Source of the DNA: Maricaulis maris_C
Lineage (GTDB): Bacteria > Pseudomonadota > Alphaproteobacteria > Caulobacterales > Maricaulaceae
Assembly (NCBI RefSeq): GCF_049116555.1
Contig: NZ_JAGDYT010000003.1
Span: 124,001 to 188,000 of the forward strand
Length of the DNA: 64,000 nucleotides
Reading direction: 5' to 3'
In this document: in pieces, positions 17,300 to 25,403 of the stretch
How the letters are laid out: every line of letters starts with the position of its first letter
Position numbering within the stretch: the first letter of the stretch is position 1
Made by a program: the position numbers and the translations under genes
Notes under the pieces: model-generated
Database searches by the model: none
Told to the model about the DNA's origin: nothing
What the model saw: the letters and a program-made list of their open reading frames with translations, nothing else

Positions 17300-18793
17300 C
17301 TACCCCAGCAGTTTCTTCCGCAAAATCTCGTTCACCGCTTTTGGATTGGCTTTGCCCTGCATGGCTTTCATCACCTGGCCGACGAACCAGCCCATGGTCT
17401 TGGGCTTGTCCTTGACCTGGGCGGCCTGGTCGGGATTGTCGGCGATGAGCTGGTCGATGACGGCTTCGATGGCGCCGGTGTCGGTGACCTGTTTGAGGCC
17501 CTTCTCGTCGACGATCTTGGCCGGGTCGCCGCCTTCGCTCCACAGGATCTCGAACACATCCTTGGCGATCTTGCCGGAGATGGTGTCGTCAGAAATCAGC
17601 GCGATCAGACCGCCGAGCTGTGTCGCCGAGACCGGGCTGTCGGTGATGTCGAGGCCTTCCTTGTTGAGGCGGCCATAGAGCTCGTTATTGACCCAGCTGG
17701 AGGCCAGCTTGGCGTCCCGGCCCTCGGCCACGATCTCGAAATAGTCGGCGCGGTCCTTGTCGGCAGACAGGACGGCGGCGTCATAATCCGACAGGCCCAG
17801 CTCGGAGACGAGACGGACGCGTTTCTGGTCCGGCAGCTCGGGCAGACCGGACTTGATCTCGTCGACAAAAGACTGCTGCAGCTCGAGCGGCAGCAGGTCG
17901 GGATCGGGGAAATAGCGGTAATCGTGGGCTTCTTCCTTGGAGCGCATGGAGCGGGTTACACCGGTACCGGCGTCGAACAGGCGCGTTTCCTGGTCGATCT
18001 TGCCGCCATCCTCGATGATGTCGATCTGGCGCTGGGCTTCATACTCGATCGCCTGGCGGATGAAGCGCAGCGAATTGATATTCTTGATCTCGCAGCGCGT
18101 GCCCAGATGCGAGAAATCACCGGTCTCGCGGAATTTCTCGTACTGGCCGGGGCGGCAGACCGAAACATTGACGTCGGCGCGCAGCTGACCCTTCTCCATG
18201 TCGCCGCCACACGTGCCGAGATAGCGCAAAATGGTGCGCAGCTTGGCGACATAGGCCGAGGCCTCTTCGGGCGAGCGGATATGCGGGCGCGAGACGATTT
18301 CCATCAGCGCGACGCCGGAGCGGTTGAGATCGACATAGGTCGAGTTGGGATCAAGATCATGGATCGACTTGCCGGCGTCCTGCTCGAGGTGCAGGCGCTC
18401 GATACCGACGGTGAAGCGCGAGCCATCATCGCGCTCGCACTCGATCTCGCCTTCGCCGACGATCGGGAATTGGAACTGGCTGATCTGATAGCCCTGCGGC
18501 AGATCCGGGTAGAAGTAATTCTTGCGGTCGAAGCGGGACCAGAGATTGATCTGGGCATTGAGGCCAAGCCCCGTCCGCACCGCCTGTTCGACAACCTTGG
18601 CATTAATCACGGGCAGCATGCCCGGCATGGCCGCATCAACAAGCGAGACCTGCGTATTGGGCGCCGCGCCAAACGCGGTCGCAGCTCCGGAGAACAGCTT
18701 GGCATTGGAAACCACCTGCGCGTGGATCTCCAGCCCCATGACAACTTCCCAGTCACCGGTCGCGCCCGGCAGGATGTAGCTGTGATCACTCAT
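17300..18793 (-). CDS. gatB: Asp-tRNA(Asn)/Glu-tRNA(Gln) amidotransferase subunit B
   Basis: A 497-residue subunit that binds the misacylated tRNA and carries out the kinase step on the Glu/Asp moiety. Landmarks are the N-terminal VVMGLEIHAQV, the cradle-domain motif YFYPDLPQGYQISQ, and the C-terminal YqeY-like tail (GWFVGQVMKAMQGKANP). The start at 18793 overlaps the previous small gene by 8 bases. An ATG 21 bases upstream is possible. With gatA and gatC it forms GatCAB, which makes Gln-tRNA(Gln) and Asn-tRNA(Asn) in organisms lacking the matching synthetase. Confidence 0.9.
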   Translation of the reverse strand: MSDHSYILPGATGDWEVVMGLEIHAQVVSNAKLFSGAATAFGAAPNTQVSLVDAAMPGMLPVINAKVVEQAVRTGLGLNAQINLWSRFDRKNYFYPDLPQGYQISQFQFPIVGEGEIECERDDGSRFTVGIERLHLEQDAGKSIHDLDPNSTYVDLNRSGVALMEIVSRPHIRSPEEASAYVAKLRTILRYLGTCGGDMEKGQLRADVNVSVCRPGQYEKFRETGDFSHLGTRCEIKNINSLRFIRQAIEYEAQRQIDIIEDGGKIDQETRLFDAGTGVTRSMRSKEEAHDYRYFPDPDLLPLELQQSFVDEIKSGLPELPDQKRVRLVSELGLSDYDAAVLSADKDRADYFEIVAEGRDAKLASSWVNNELYGRLNKEGLDITDSPVSATQLGGLIALISDDTISGKIAKDVFEILWSEGGDPAKIVDEKGLKQVTDTGAIEAVIDQLIADNPDQAAQVKDKPKTMGWFVGQVMKAMQGKANPKAVNEILRKKLLG

Positions 18794-19064
18794 CTCGATC
18801 TTCCTCGTCGTCATCCCATCCGGGACGCTCGTCTTCCGGCGTATTCATCGCCGCAACCAACACCCGGCCCGCCATGGCAACGGTCAGGCCGAAAAACACA
18901 AATCCGATCCCGGGCGCCACCAACACCACGGCCCACAGATTGCGGGGCTCGAGCGGGATAATGCCGCGAAAAATAACCGCCGCGGCCAGGATCAACAGCG
19001 CGCCAACCAGAAAACTCGGGCGCGCCAGCTTCATGGCCGGATGCGCAGGCTCAGTCCTTGCCAT
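18786..19064 (-). CDS. Small two-helix membrane protein between gatA and gatB (third of three)
   Basis: A 92-residue protein with two predicted helices (FLVGALLILAAAVIF and WAVVLVAPGIGFVFFGLTV) and a strongly acidic C-terminal tail (DDDEEDRDE). It overlaps the preceding small gene by 14 bases and gatB by 8, so all are translated in a coupled chain. No family recognised. An internal ATG at codon 11 (MKLARPS) is an alternative start. Confidence 0.55.
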   Translation of the reverse strand: MARTEPAHPAMKLARPSFLVGALLILAAAVIFRGIIPLEPRNLWAVVLVAPGIGFVFFGLTVAMAGRVLVAAMNTPEDERPGWDDDEEDRDE

Positions 19065-19308
19065 TCGACTTGCCCGTAAAACTCATCACCACGGCCCAGA
19101 CGGCCGCCAATCCGAAACCGGCCAGCATCAGCCCGAGGGCCAGCTGGACGATAAAGCCAATGGCAGGAAACTCGCCCCCGCCAAATGCCTGACCGACCAT
19201 GACCCCGCCGGAATAGGCAGTCGGCAGACCAAAGGCGAGACCCAGTACAGCCATCATGATCATGAAGCCGCGATTGGGCCTGGATCCACCGCTCTCCGTC
19301 TCACTCAT
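19051..19308 (-). CDS. Small two-helix membrane protein between gatA and gatB (second of three)
   Basis: About 85 residues beginning MSETESGG, with two or three predicted helices (MMAVLGLAFGLPTAY, IGFIVQLALGLMLAGFGLAAVWAVV) and a basic C-terminus. The start overlaps the previous gene's stop in the arrangement GATGAGTGA, the same pattern that is found at the gatB start. No family recognised. Coding status is supported by overlap geometry and the hydrophobic periodicity. Confidence 0.55.
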   Translation of the reverse strand: MSETESGGSRPNRGFMIMMAVLGLAFGLPTAYSGGVMVGQAFGGGEFPAIGFIVQLALGLMLAGFGLAAVWAVVMSFTGKSNGKD

Positions 19309-19543
19309 CGTCCTGCTCCCTGGCACTACGCCATTTTTGTCGCCGCCTGGCTTCGGCGACCCGACTGGTCAGCCGGTCCGAGGCAATCTGCCGGCCCGAG
19401 GCGGTCCCGAACCCGGTCCGGATGGCCCAGATCCCGAAAATCGTGCCAAAGCCGACCCCGACTCCGAGGAATGCCATTGATCCGATCAGCAGGCCGAGCA
19501 CACAGAGTGCCCCGGCAGCGATCAGAAGAAAGCGTCCCGCCAT
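19301..19543 (-). CDS. Small membrane protein between gatA and gatB (first of three)
   Basis: An 80-residue protein directly after gatA (30-base gap). The N-terminal half is hydrophobic (LLIAAGALCVLGLLIGSMAFL and a glycine-rich second helix). The C-terminal half is basic and probably cytoplasmic (RVAEARRRQKWRSAREQDDE). No family recognised. It starts the string of three small overlapping membrane genes that separates gatA from gatB. Confidence 0.55.
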   Translation of the reverse strand: MAGRFLLIAAGALCVLGLLIGSMAFLGVGVGFGTIFGIWAIRTGFGTASGRQIASDRLTSRVAEARRRQKWRSAREQDDE

Positions 19544-19573
19544 ATATCCGGCCTCAGATCCGGCCCACTATCA

Positions 19574-21049
19574 TCAGCTCCACCAATTGTCCGGCTTGGC
19601 GACGAAGCCGGCCGAATCCTCGATCGCCGCGCCGACCTTGAACATGGTCTCCTCGTCCAGCGCCGGGGTGATGATCTGCAGCCCCAGCGGCAGGCCGTCC
19701 TTGTCGACACCGGCCGGCACCGACATCGCCGGCAGGCCAGCCAGGTTGGCGGTGACGGTGAAGACGTCGTTGAGATACATGGCAATCGGATCATCCGACT
19801 TGGAGCCCAGCTCGAAAGCGGCCGACGGCGCCGAAGGCGTCAGCACGGCATCGACCTTTTCAAAGGCCTGCTCGAAGTCCTGGAGGATGCGCGTGCGCAC
19901 TTTCTGGGCGCGCAGATAGTAGGCGTCGTAATAACCGGCGGAGAGCACATAGGTGCCAATCATGATGCGGCGCTGGACCTCATGGCCGAAACCGGCGCCA
20001 CGCGTGTTTTCGTACGTCGCGTTCAGATTTTCACCGTCAACGCGATTGCCGTAGCGCATGCCGTCATAGCGGGCCAGATTGGAGGAGGCTTCGGCCGGCG
20101 CGACGATGTAATAGGCCGGCAGGGCATATTTGGTGTGCGGCAGGGAGATGTCGACAATCTCGCAGCCAGCCGCCTTGAGCCAGTCAATGCCCTTTTGCCA
20201 CGCAGCGTCGATTTCCGCCGGCATGCCATCAACCCGGTATTCCTTGGGTACGCCGATGCGCAGCCCCTTAACCGAACCACCCACGGCAGCGACAAAGTCC
20301 GGCACGTCGTTCGGCAAGGAGGTCGAATCCTTGGGGTCATGACCGGACATGGCCTGCAGCATGATCGCCGAATCCTTCACCGTCTTGGCGAACGGGCCGG
20401 GATGGTCGAGCGAGGAGGCAAAGGCCACCGTGCCCCAGCGCGAGGTGCGGCCATAGGTGGCTTTCACGCCGACCGTGCCGGTAAAGGCCGCCGGCTGGCG
20501 GATTGATCCACCTGTATCGGTGCCGGTGGCGCCGAAACAGAGGTCCGCCGCCACAGCGGCCGCCGAACCGCCCGAGGAGCCACCCGGCGTCAGCATTTCG
20601 CCGTTCGGGCCTTTCCAGGGGTTATTGACCGGGCCGGTATTCGAGGTCTCGTTCGACGAGCCCATGGCGAACTCGTCCATCGAGGTCTTGCACAGGAAGA
20701 CGCCGCCATGATCCCACAGCTTGGCCGTGACGCTCGACTCGTAAGTCGGCTTGAAGCCCTTGAGAATGTTCGAGGAGGCCACCGTCTCGACGCCTTCAAC
20801 CGCGAACAAATCCTTGATCGCCAGCGGTGCGCCCTCGATCAGACCACCCTCGCCGCGTGCCAGTTTCTCATCCGAGGCCTTGGCCATGGCGAGCGTCTTG
20901 TCGGCATCAAAGGCGGTGAAGGCATTCAGCTTGGGCTGGGCGGCCTCACACAGGGCCAGGCCCTCAGTGGCCAGCTCGACCGCAGAAACCTCACGCGCCT
21001 TCAGCTTGGCAGTGATGTCGGACAGGGTGAGTTTGAAAAGCTCGCTCAT
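19574..21049 (-). CDS. gatA: Asp-tRNA(Asn)/Glu-tRNA(Gln) amidotransferase subunit A
   Basis: A 491-residue amidase-signature enzyme that hydrolyses glutamine and supplies ammonia to GatB. The Ser-cisSer-Lys triad is visible: Lys79 (PLAIKDLF), Ser158 in TPGGSSGGSAAA, and the nucleophile Ser182 in GTDTGGSIRQPA. Length is normal for the family. It lies 3 bases after gatC and is the second gene of the gatC-gatA-small genes-gatB operon. Confidence 0.92.
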   Translation of the reverse strand: MSELFKLTLSDITAKLKAREVSAVELATEGLALCEAAQPKLNAFTAFDADKTLAMAKASDEKLARGEGGLIEGAPLAIKDLFAVEGVETVASSNILKGFKPTYESSVTAKLWDHGGVFLCKTSMDEFAMGSSNETSNTGPVNNPWKGPNGEMLTPGGSSGGSAAAVAADLCFGATGTDTGGSIRQPAAFTGTVGVKATYGRTSRWGTVAFASSLDHPGPFAKTVKDSAIMLQAMSGHDPKDSTSLPNDVPDFVAAVGGSVKGLRIGVPKEYRVDGMPAEIDAAWQKGIDWLKAAGCEIVDISLPHTKYALPAYYIVAPAEASSNLARYDGMRYGNRVDGENLNATYENTRGAGFGHEVQRRIMIGTYVLSAGYYDAYYLRAQKVRTRILQDFEQAFEKVDAVLTPSAPSAAFELGSKSDDPIAMYLNDVFTVTANLAGLPAMSVPAGVDKDGLPLGLQIITPALDEETMFKVGAAIEDSAGFVAKPDNWWS

Positions 21050-21052
21050 GAC

Positions 21053-21340
21053 CTACTCCACCGACTTGGGCACAACGAAGAAGCCTTCGTCGGACTTCGG
21101 CGCATTGGCCAGCACCCGGTCGCGGCAATTGCCGTCGCTCACGACGTCCTCGCGCTGCGGCAGCGGGAATTTCACGGGCGTGGTCATCGCTTCGACGCCT
21201 TCCACATCCACTTCATTGAGCTGTTCGATCCAGCTCAAAATGCCATTGAGCTCGCCAACCAGCGCATCAACGCGGTCGGTCGGTTCGGCGATACGGGCGA
21301 GACGCGCGATGCGGCGCACATCATCAGCGGTGACGGACAT
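21053..21340 (-). CDS. gatC: Asp-tRNA(Asn)/Glu-tRNA(Gln) amidotransferase subunit C
   Basis: A 95-residue subunit that clasps GatA and GatB. Family landmarks are VRRIARLARI near the N-terminus, ILSWIEQLNEVDVEGVEAM in the middle, and the C-terminal segment FFVVPKSVE. First gene of the gat operon, divergent from ruvX over a 100-base promoter region. Confidence 0.92.
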   Translation of the reverse strand: MSVTADDVRRIARLARIAEPTDRVDALVGELNGILSWIEQLNEVDVEGVEAMTTPVKFPLPQREDVVSDGNCRDRVLANAPKSDEGFFVVPKSVE

Positions 21341-21440
21341 GGAATTTCACTCCGGATAGTCGAAGCCGCTTGAGTAGCAATCGCCTTTCGCAGGTGCAAG
21401 AAAGCTTGACGGTGAAGCGTGCAAGGCGCATCCCGCAAAC

Positions 21441-21896
21441 ATGCCAATTGTGACGCTGGAAGACCTGCCCGACGGGCCCCTGATTGCCCTCGACCCGGGT
21501 AGCAAGACCATCGGGGTTGCCGCCTGCGGCGCCTCGCGCGGCTTGTCGACTCCGGTGGAAACCATCAAGCGGACCAAGTTCACCTTTGATGCGGAACGGG
21601 TCTTCGCCCTCCTCGACGAGCGCCAGGCCGTCGCCATCGTGATGGGACTGCCGGTCAATATGGACGGATCCGAGGGGCCTCGCGTGCAGTCGGTGCGGGC
21701 CATGGCCCGCAATCTGATGCGGCTGCGCGACCTGCCCGTCGTCTTCCAGGATGAACGCCTCTCGACCTTCGAGGCCGAGGAGAAACTGATCTCGGTCGGC
21801 GTGCGCCGTGACAAGCGCAAGGACATCATCGACGCCCATGCGGCCGCCAACATCTTGCAGAGCGCGCTAGACCGGCTGGAGATGCTTCGCCCATGA
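21441..21896 (+). CDS. ruvX: Putative Holliday junction resolvase RuvX (YqgF)
   Basis: A 151-residue RNase H-fold protein. The signature LIALDPGSKTIGVA is at the N-terminus (Asp18 catalytic), with GLPVNMDGSEGPR in the middle, FQDERLSTFEAE later, and the last acidic cluster KDIIDAHAAANIL. The family is essential in many bacteria and has been linked to Holliday junction resolution and to 16S rRNA 5' processing. The 3' end overlaps the next gene as ATGA. Confidence 0.9.
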   Translation: MPIVTLEDLPDGPLIALDPGSKTIGVAACGASRGLSTPVETIKRTKFTFDAERVFALLDERQAVAIVMGLPVNMDGSEGPRVQSVRAMARNLMRLRDLPVVFQDERLSTFEAEEKLISVGVRRDKRKDIIDAHAAANILQSALDRLEMLRP

Positions 21897-22807
21897 CCGC
21901 CATTATTTCCGCCCTCGTCCCCGTCTTCGGGGTGATCTTTCTCGGCTGGGTATTGCGACGGTCCAACCTGTTACCGGAAACCAGCTGGGGACCGATCTCG
22001 CGGCTGGCCTATCTGGGACTGTCGCCGGCCCTGCTGTTTTCCTCGATCGCCTTTGCCGACCTGTCCGAGGTCGAGCTCGGCGGTTTCATGGCCGCGGCGA
22101 TGCTGGGCTTTGTCGCGATGGCGGCGCTGACACTGGCGCTCAAACCGCTGCTGCGCGTTCCCGATCCAACATTTACCTCACTGTTCCAGGCAACCAGTCG
22201 CTGGAATGGCCTCCTGATTCTCGCCATCGCCATTGCCCTGTTCGGTGCCGAGGGCGAGGTTTTGGTAGCCTTGGTGATGGTCGCCTCCATCCCACTGGTG
22301 AACATGGAATGCGTCGCCGTCCTGTCGGTCTGGGGCACAGGCGCTGCGCCGCAGTGGCGCTCCATTGTCTACCGCATCCTGACCAATCCGCTGATCCTCG
22401 GCTCGGCCGCCGGCGGCGTGGTCAACCTGGCCAACATCCCGGTGCCTGACATACTGGCCGACACCATCGCGCTGACCGGTCAGGCGGCTCTGCCTTTGAT
22501 CCTGCTGGCGGTTGGCGCCGGACTGAATTTCACCGCCATGAAAGCCCGGCCGCGCCTGCTGGGCCTTTCGGTCTTCGTCAAGCTGATGATCGGACCACTG
22601 GTCTTTTATGGCATCGGCCGCGCCTTCGGCATCGAGGGCATCCCGCTGACCGTCCTGCTCCTGACCGGCGCCTCACCCGGCGCGGCGTCGGCCTACGTGC
22701 TGGCCCAGCAATTGGGCGGCGACGCGCCCTATTCCGCCGGTGACATCACCGCAAGCGCCCTGTTCTGCTTCATCACGATTCCGTTCTGGCTGTGGTTGCT
22801 GGGCTAG
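21893..22807 (+). CDS. AEC-family (auxin efflux carrier-like) permease
   Basis: A 304-residue protein with about ten membrane helices in the two five-helix bundles typical of the AEC family. It begins ISALVPVFGVIFLGWVLRR and has the conserved closing region TGASPGAASAYVLAQQLGGD. Members export organic acids or related anions, and the substrate here is unknown. Translationally coupled to ruvX by a 4-base overlap. A 32-base segment (22562-22593) recurs at 23484-23515 with four differences. Confidence 0.8.
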   Translation: MTAIISALVPVFGVIFLGWVLRRSNLLPETSWGPISRLAYLGLSPALLFSSIAFADLSEVELGGFMAAAMLGFVAMAALTLALKPLLRVPDPTFTSLFQATSRWNGLLILAIAIALFGAEGEVLVALVMVASIPLVNMECVAVLSVWGTGAAPQWRSIVYRILTNPLILGSAAGGVVNLANIPVPDILADTIALTGQAALPLILLAVGAGLNFTAMKARPRLLGLSVFVKLMIGPLVFYGIGRAFGIEGIPLTVLLLTGASPGAASAYVLAQQLGGDAPYSAGDITASALFCFITIPFWLWLLG

Positions 22808-22922
22808 GCAGCCTTCGCGCCAGGCGTCCGGACCTACCGGTTGCCGGTCTCGCCCGATCGAATTAGGAATAAATACTGGGCTTGCTCCGGCGAACCGGAT
22901 CTCGTTTTGGGGGGAAAATGTC

Positions 22923-23432
22923 ATGGCTCACAAGGGCACACTCTGTCGCCGTTCGTTTCTGATGCAGGTGACCGGCAGCGTAGTGGCGGCGGGTGCCGGC
23001 GCGCTGATCAGCGGTGACGCCAACGCACAAACCTATACCGGCGTATCGGACTCGGATGGCGGGGCCTATGCGGATCGGGCCGGGTATGGACGCAGCGGCG
23101 GTGCGCGCGCAGGCAGCTCCGGCTTGACCGATAGTGACAGCGGCAGCGCCGCTGATCCGGCCGGGAATGGCCGTGGATCAGGCGGCGCCGGCGCACAGGG
23201 CATTACCGACCAGGACAGTGGGGCAACCGCGGATCCGGCAGGACGTGGCCGGGGCACGCGCTCCGGTACGGGCGCATCCGGCTATACCGACACCGACAGC
23301 GGGGCGGTCGCCGATCCGGCCGGTCGAGGACGTGGACCGGCAGCCCAGCGCCCGGCTCAACCGGACGGACCGGTCGAAAGCGAAGTCCGGCGTAACGACG
23401 GGATGGCGCGGGCCTGCAACCCCCGCTGCTAG
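22923..23432 (+). CDS. Tat-exported protein with four tandem Asp/Gly repeats
   Basis: A 169-residue protein with a clear twin-arginine signal (CRRSFLMQ followed by a hydrophobic stretch and GDANAQ). The mature part carries four repeats at about 40-58, 67-85, 93-111 and 120-138, with a period of 26-27. The consensus is GxTDxDSGxxADPAGxGRG. The DxDSG core resembles calcium-binding loops such as those of dockerin or thrombospondin type 3 repeats, which suggests metal binding in the periplasm; that is inference. The tail ends CNPRC. No enzymatic domain is seen. Confidence 0.7.
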   Translation: MAHKGTLCRRSFLMQVTGSVVAAGAGALISGDANAQTYTGVSDSDGGAYADRAGYGRSGGARAGSSGLTDSDSGSAADPAGNGRGSGGAGAQGITDQDSGATADPAGRGRGTRSGTGASGYTDTDSGAVADPAGRGRGPAAQRPAQPDGPVESEVRRNDGMARACNPRC

Positions 23433-23504
23433 TCGTCGACGGCGGGCTCCACTTCACCGCCAACACCCGCGGCCGCGCTTGTTGGCCTGTCAGTCTTCAT
23501 CAAG

Positions 23505-23864
23505 ATGATGATCGGGACGCTTGGCCTGGTCGGCAATTTCACCCTGGACTTTGTCTATGGCGCCCTGGCGACAGGTCTCGAACCCGAAGCCGGGCAACTG
23601 GCTCGGGAGGCGCTGCTGGCGTCCCAGCCGCTGCAGATGACCTTCGCGATGATCGGCCCGATGCTGTTCCCGCTCGGCATGTTCGCGATTGCCTTGCTGG
23701 CCCTGATCACGGGCTGGCTGCCACGGATCGCCGGCGCGCTGATCCTCGGCGGCTGGGCGTTCGTGATGACCCAGCACGGCGCCTTCCCCTACGCCGAAGC
23801 CGTCGGGCATTTCATTGTCGGAAGTGGCTTCATCTGGATGGCGGTGGTCAGCCGTTCGGATTGA
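23505..23864 (+). CDS. Small membrane protein, possibly N-terminally truncated
   Basis: A 119-residue hydrophobic protein with four helices (IGTLGLVGNFTLDFVYGAL, MIGPMLFPLGMFAIALLALI, a third near GALILGGWAF, and VGHFIVGSGFIWMAVV). No good ribosome binding site precedes ATG 23505. The frame continues upstream without interruption to the TAG stop of the previous gene, reading LVGLSVFIK just before the start. That segment matches the AEC permease gene. It may be a remnant of a longer membrane protein gene. Family not recognised. Confidence 0.45.
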   Translation: MMIGTLGLVGNFTLDFVYGALATGLEPEAGQLAREALLASQPLQMTFAMIGPMLFPLGMFAIALLALITGWLPRIAGALILGGWAFVMTQHGAFPYAEAVGHFIVGSGFIWMAVVSRSD

Positions 23865-23901
23865 CGGCAAGCGCGGCCAGACAACCATAGGCGGGACAGC
23901 C

Positions 23902-24348
23902 CTACCGTCCGGGGATCAGCGACCGTCCAGTCAGGGCGCCGGACAAATGCAGATAGACCTGGCAAGCCAATGCCACGATCCCGGTCATGATCTGCAAGCC
24001 TCCGTCCAAAGTCGCGGAGTAGTAGCCATTGGCCGTCAGCAGGACCCAATCGGCGAAGTGCAGCACGACGGCGACAGCCAGCAGCGAGATCGCCGACAGG
24101 CGACTGCGGATCATCTGGACCAGTGCCGCGATCTTGAAACCCAATCCAACGAAAAATATCATCTCCGCCCAGAGCGGGTGCGTGGCGATGAACCCGTAGA
24201 TATCGATTGCGTTCCAATCGCGCGGCCACAGCGATAAGCGCGCAAGCACGTCCATCGCGAACCAGCCGGAGGCGTAAAGAACGTCCGGTATAAAAACCAG
24301 GAGCGCGACCCACTTGATCGCGCGCGGCCAATTACGGTTCCCTTGCAC
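23902..24348 (-). CDS. Small four-helix membrane protein (LHxxxW family, member A)
   Basis: About 148 residues from GTG 24348, which follows AGGTGAGG. A longer reading from TTG 24402 overlaps the metallo-hydrolase stop. Four membrane helices are predicted. Before the third comes RSRLSAISLLAVAVVLHFADW, a pattern shared with three other proteins in this window (34374, 35393 and 63509). It lies directly downstream of the metallo-hydrolase gene and is probably co-transcribed. Function unknown. Confidence 0.6.
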   Translation of the reverse strand: MQGNRNWPRAIKWVALLVFIPDVLYASGWFAMDVLARLSLWPRDWNAIDIYGFIATHPLWAEMIFFVGLGFKIAALVQMIRSRLSAISLLAVAVVLHFADWVLLTANGYYSATLDGGLQIMTGIVALACQVYLHLSGALTGRSLIPGR

Positions 24349-24398
24349 TGCCTCACCTGCCCTTGCCCAAGCGCAGTCTACATCTAGATCATGCCCGC

Positions 24399-25364
24399 TC
24401 AATCGGCCAGACAGTAGCGTTCGCCCTCATCGGCCAGCCTGAAGCCAGCCTCCATGACCACGTCACGCTCTGGCGCATCAGGATAGCGAACCGGATTGGT
24501 GTGGTTGAAATGGATGAAGCGAATCTTGGCCCGCTCGCTGGCGGGCAGATCGGCGAAACGCTCCATGGAATGGGCGATGAAGGGGTGCGGGAAGCCTGAC
24601 ATGTCTCGGCCCGGGATTTCACCATTGGCGTAGAAGGTGGCGTCCAGATACGCGACATCCACCGTGGCGATGAGATCCTCGATCCGCATCGCCTCGCCAT
24701 ACTCCCAGCTTTCCCATTCTTCCCAGCTATCGATATCCGGCAGGAAGATCGCCGAACGGGACGGACCGGCGATGTGATACCCAACAACCTCGGTATATTC
24801 CTGACGATGCGGCACTTCGAACGCTGTAACGCGGACAGCACCCAGCTCGACCGGCTGGCCGGCCCACAGCGCTTCCAGCTCGATATTGTCGTAACGAACC
24901 AGCTGGTCCCAGGGCCCATTGGAAAACAGGAAGGCCGACATGGAGGGCATGGCATAGACCGGCACATCACGGGCTCCCATGCTCTCATGCCCGAGGAACA
25001 TCAGCCCGGTATAATGGCCGATATGGCCGTGGGTCAGGAAGATGCCGTCCAGCCCGGGCCGTGCCTCGGTCGGCATGGCCTGGTCGAGCCGGTAGAGTTG
25101 TTCGCGGATATCCGGCGTGGCCTCGAACAGGTAACGCGCGTCTGCCTCACGATCGAGCACCGCGATGGAGGTCGCCAGGCGGCGCAATGACGGGTCGTCC
25201 CAGGCCGGGTCGGCACTGTTCCCCAGCTGCGGTGCCCCGCCATCCTGGCCGACCCCGAGGACGACGAGTTCAACAGGGCAGGCCGCCGCTTCCCGCTCAG
25301 ACTGAGCGGCGACAGGCGCAGCGACAAGGATCAGGGCGCCGAGCGCCAGAGCGTGAGTCTTCAT
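24399..25364 (-). CDS. Exported metallo-beta-lactamase-fold hydrolase, PqqB-like
   Basis: A 321-residue protein with an N-terminal Sec signal peptide (MKTHALALGALILVAAPVAAQ). The MBL fold is shown by VLGVGQDGGAPQLGN and the metal motif HGHIGHYTGL. Further His/Asp positions occur in VPHRQEY, FLPDIDSW and FIHFNHTNP. In the HxHxDH motif the Asp is Gly, as in a PqqB-like branch. The substrate is unknown. It is periplasmic by prediction. The LHxxxW-family membrane protein gene follows. Confidence 0.75.
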   Translation of the reverse strand: MKTHALALGALILVAAPVAAQSEREAAACPVELVVLGVGQDGGAPQLGNSADPAWDDPSLRRLATSIAVLDREADARYLFEATPDIREQLYRLDQAMPTEARPGLDGIFLTHGHIGHYTGLMFLGHESMGARDVPVYAMPSMSAFLFSNGPWDQLVRYDNIELEALWAGQPVELGAVRVTAFEVPHRQEYTEVVGYHIAGPSRSAIFLPDIDSWEEWESWEYGEAMRIEDLIATVDVAYLDATFYANGEIPGRDMSGFPHPFIAHSMERFADLPASERAKIRFIHFNHTNPVRYPDAPERDVVMEAGFRLADEGERYCLAD

Positions 25365-25403
25365 GAAGCAAACGAGACGAGAGCCCGGCGATCAGGTCAA
25401 GCG

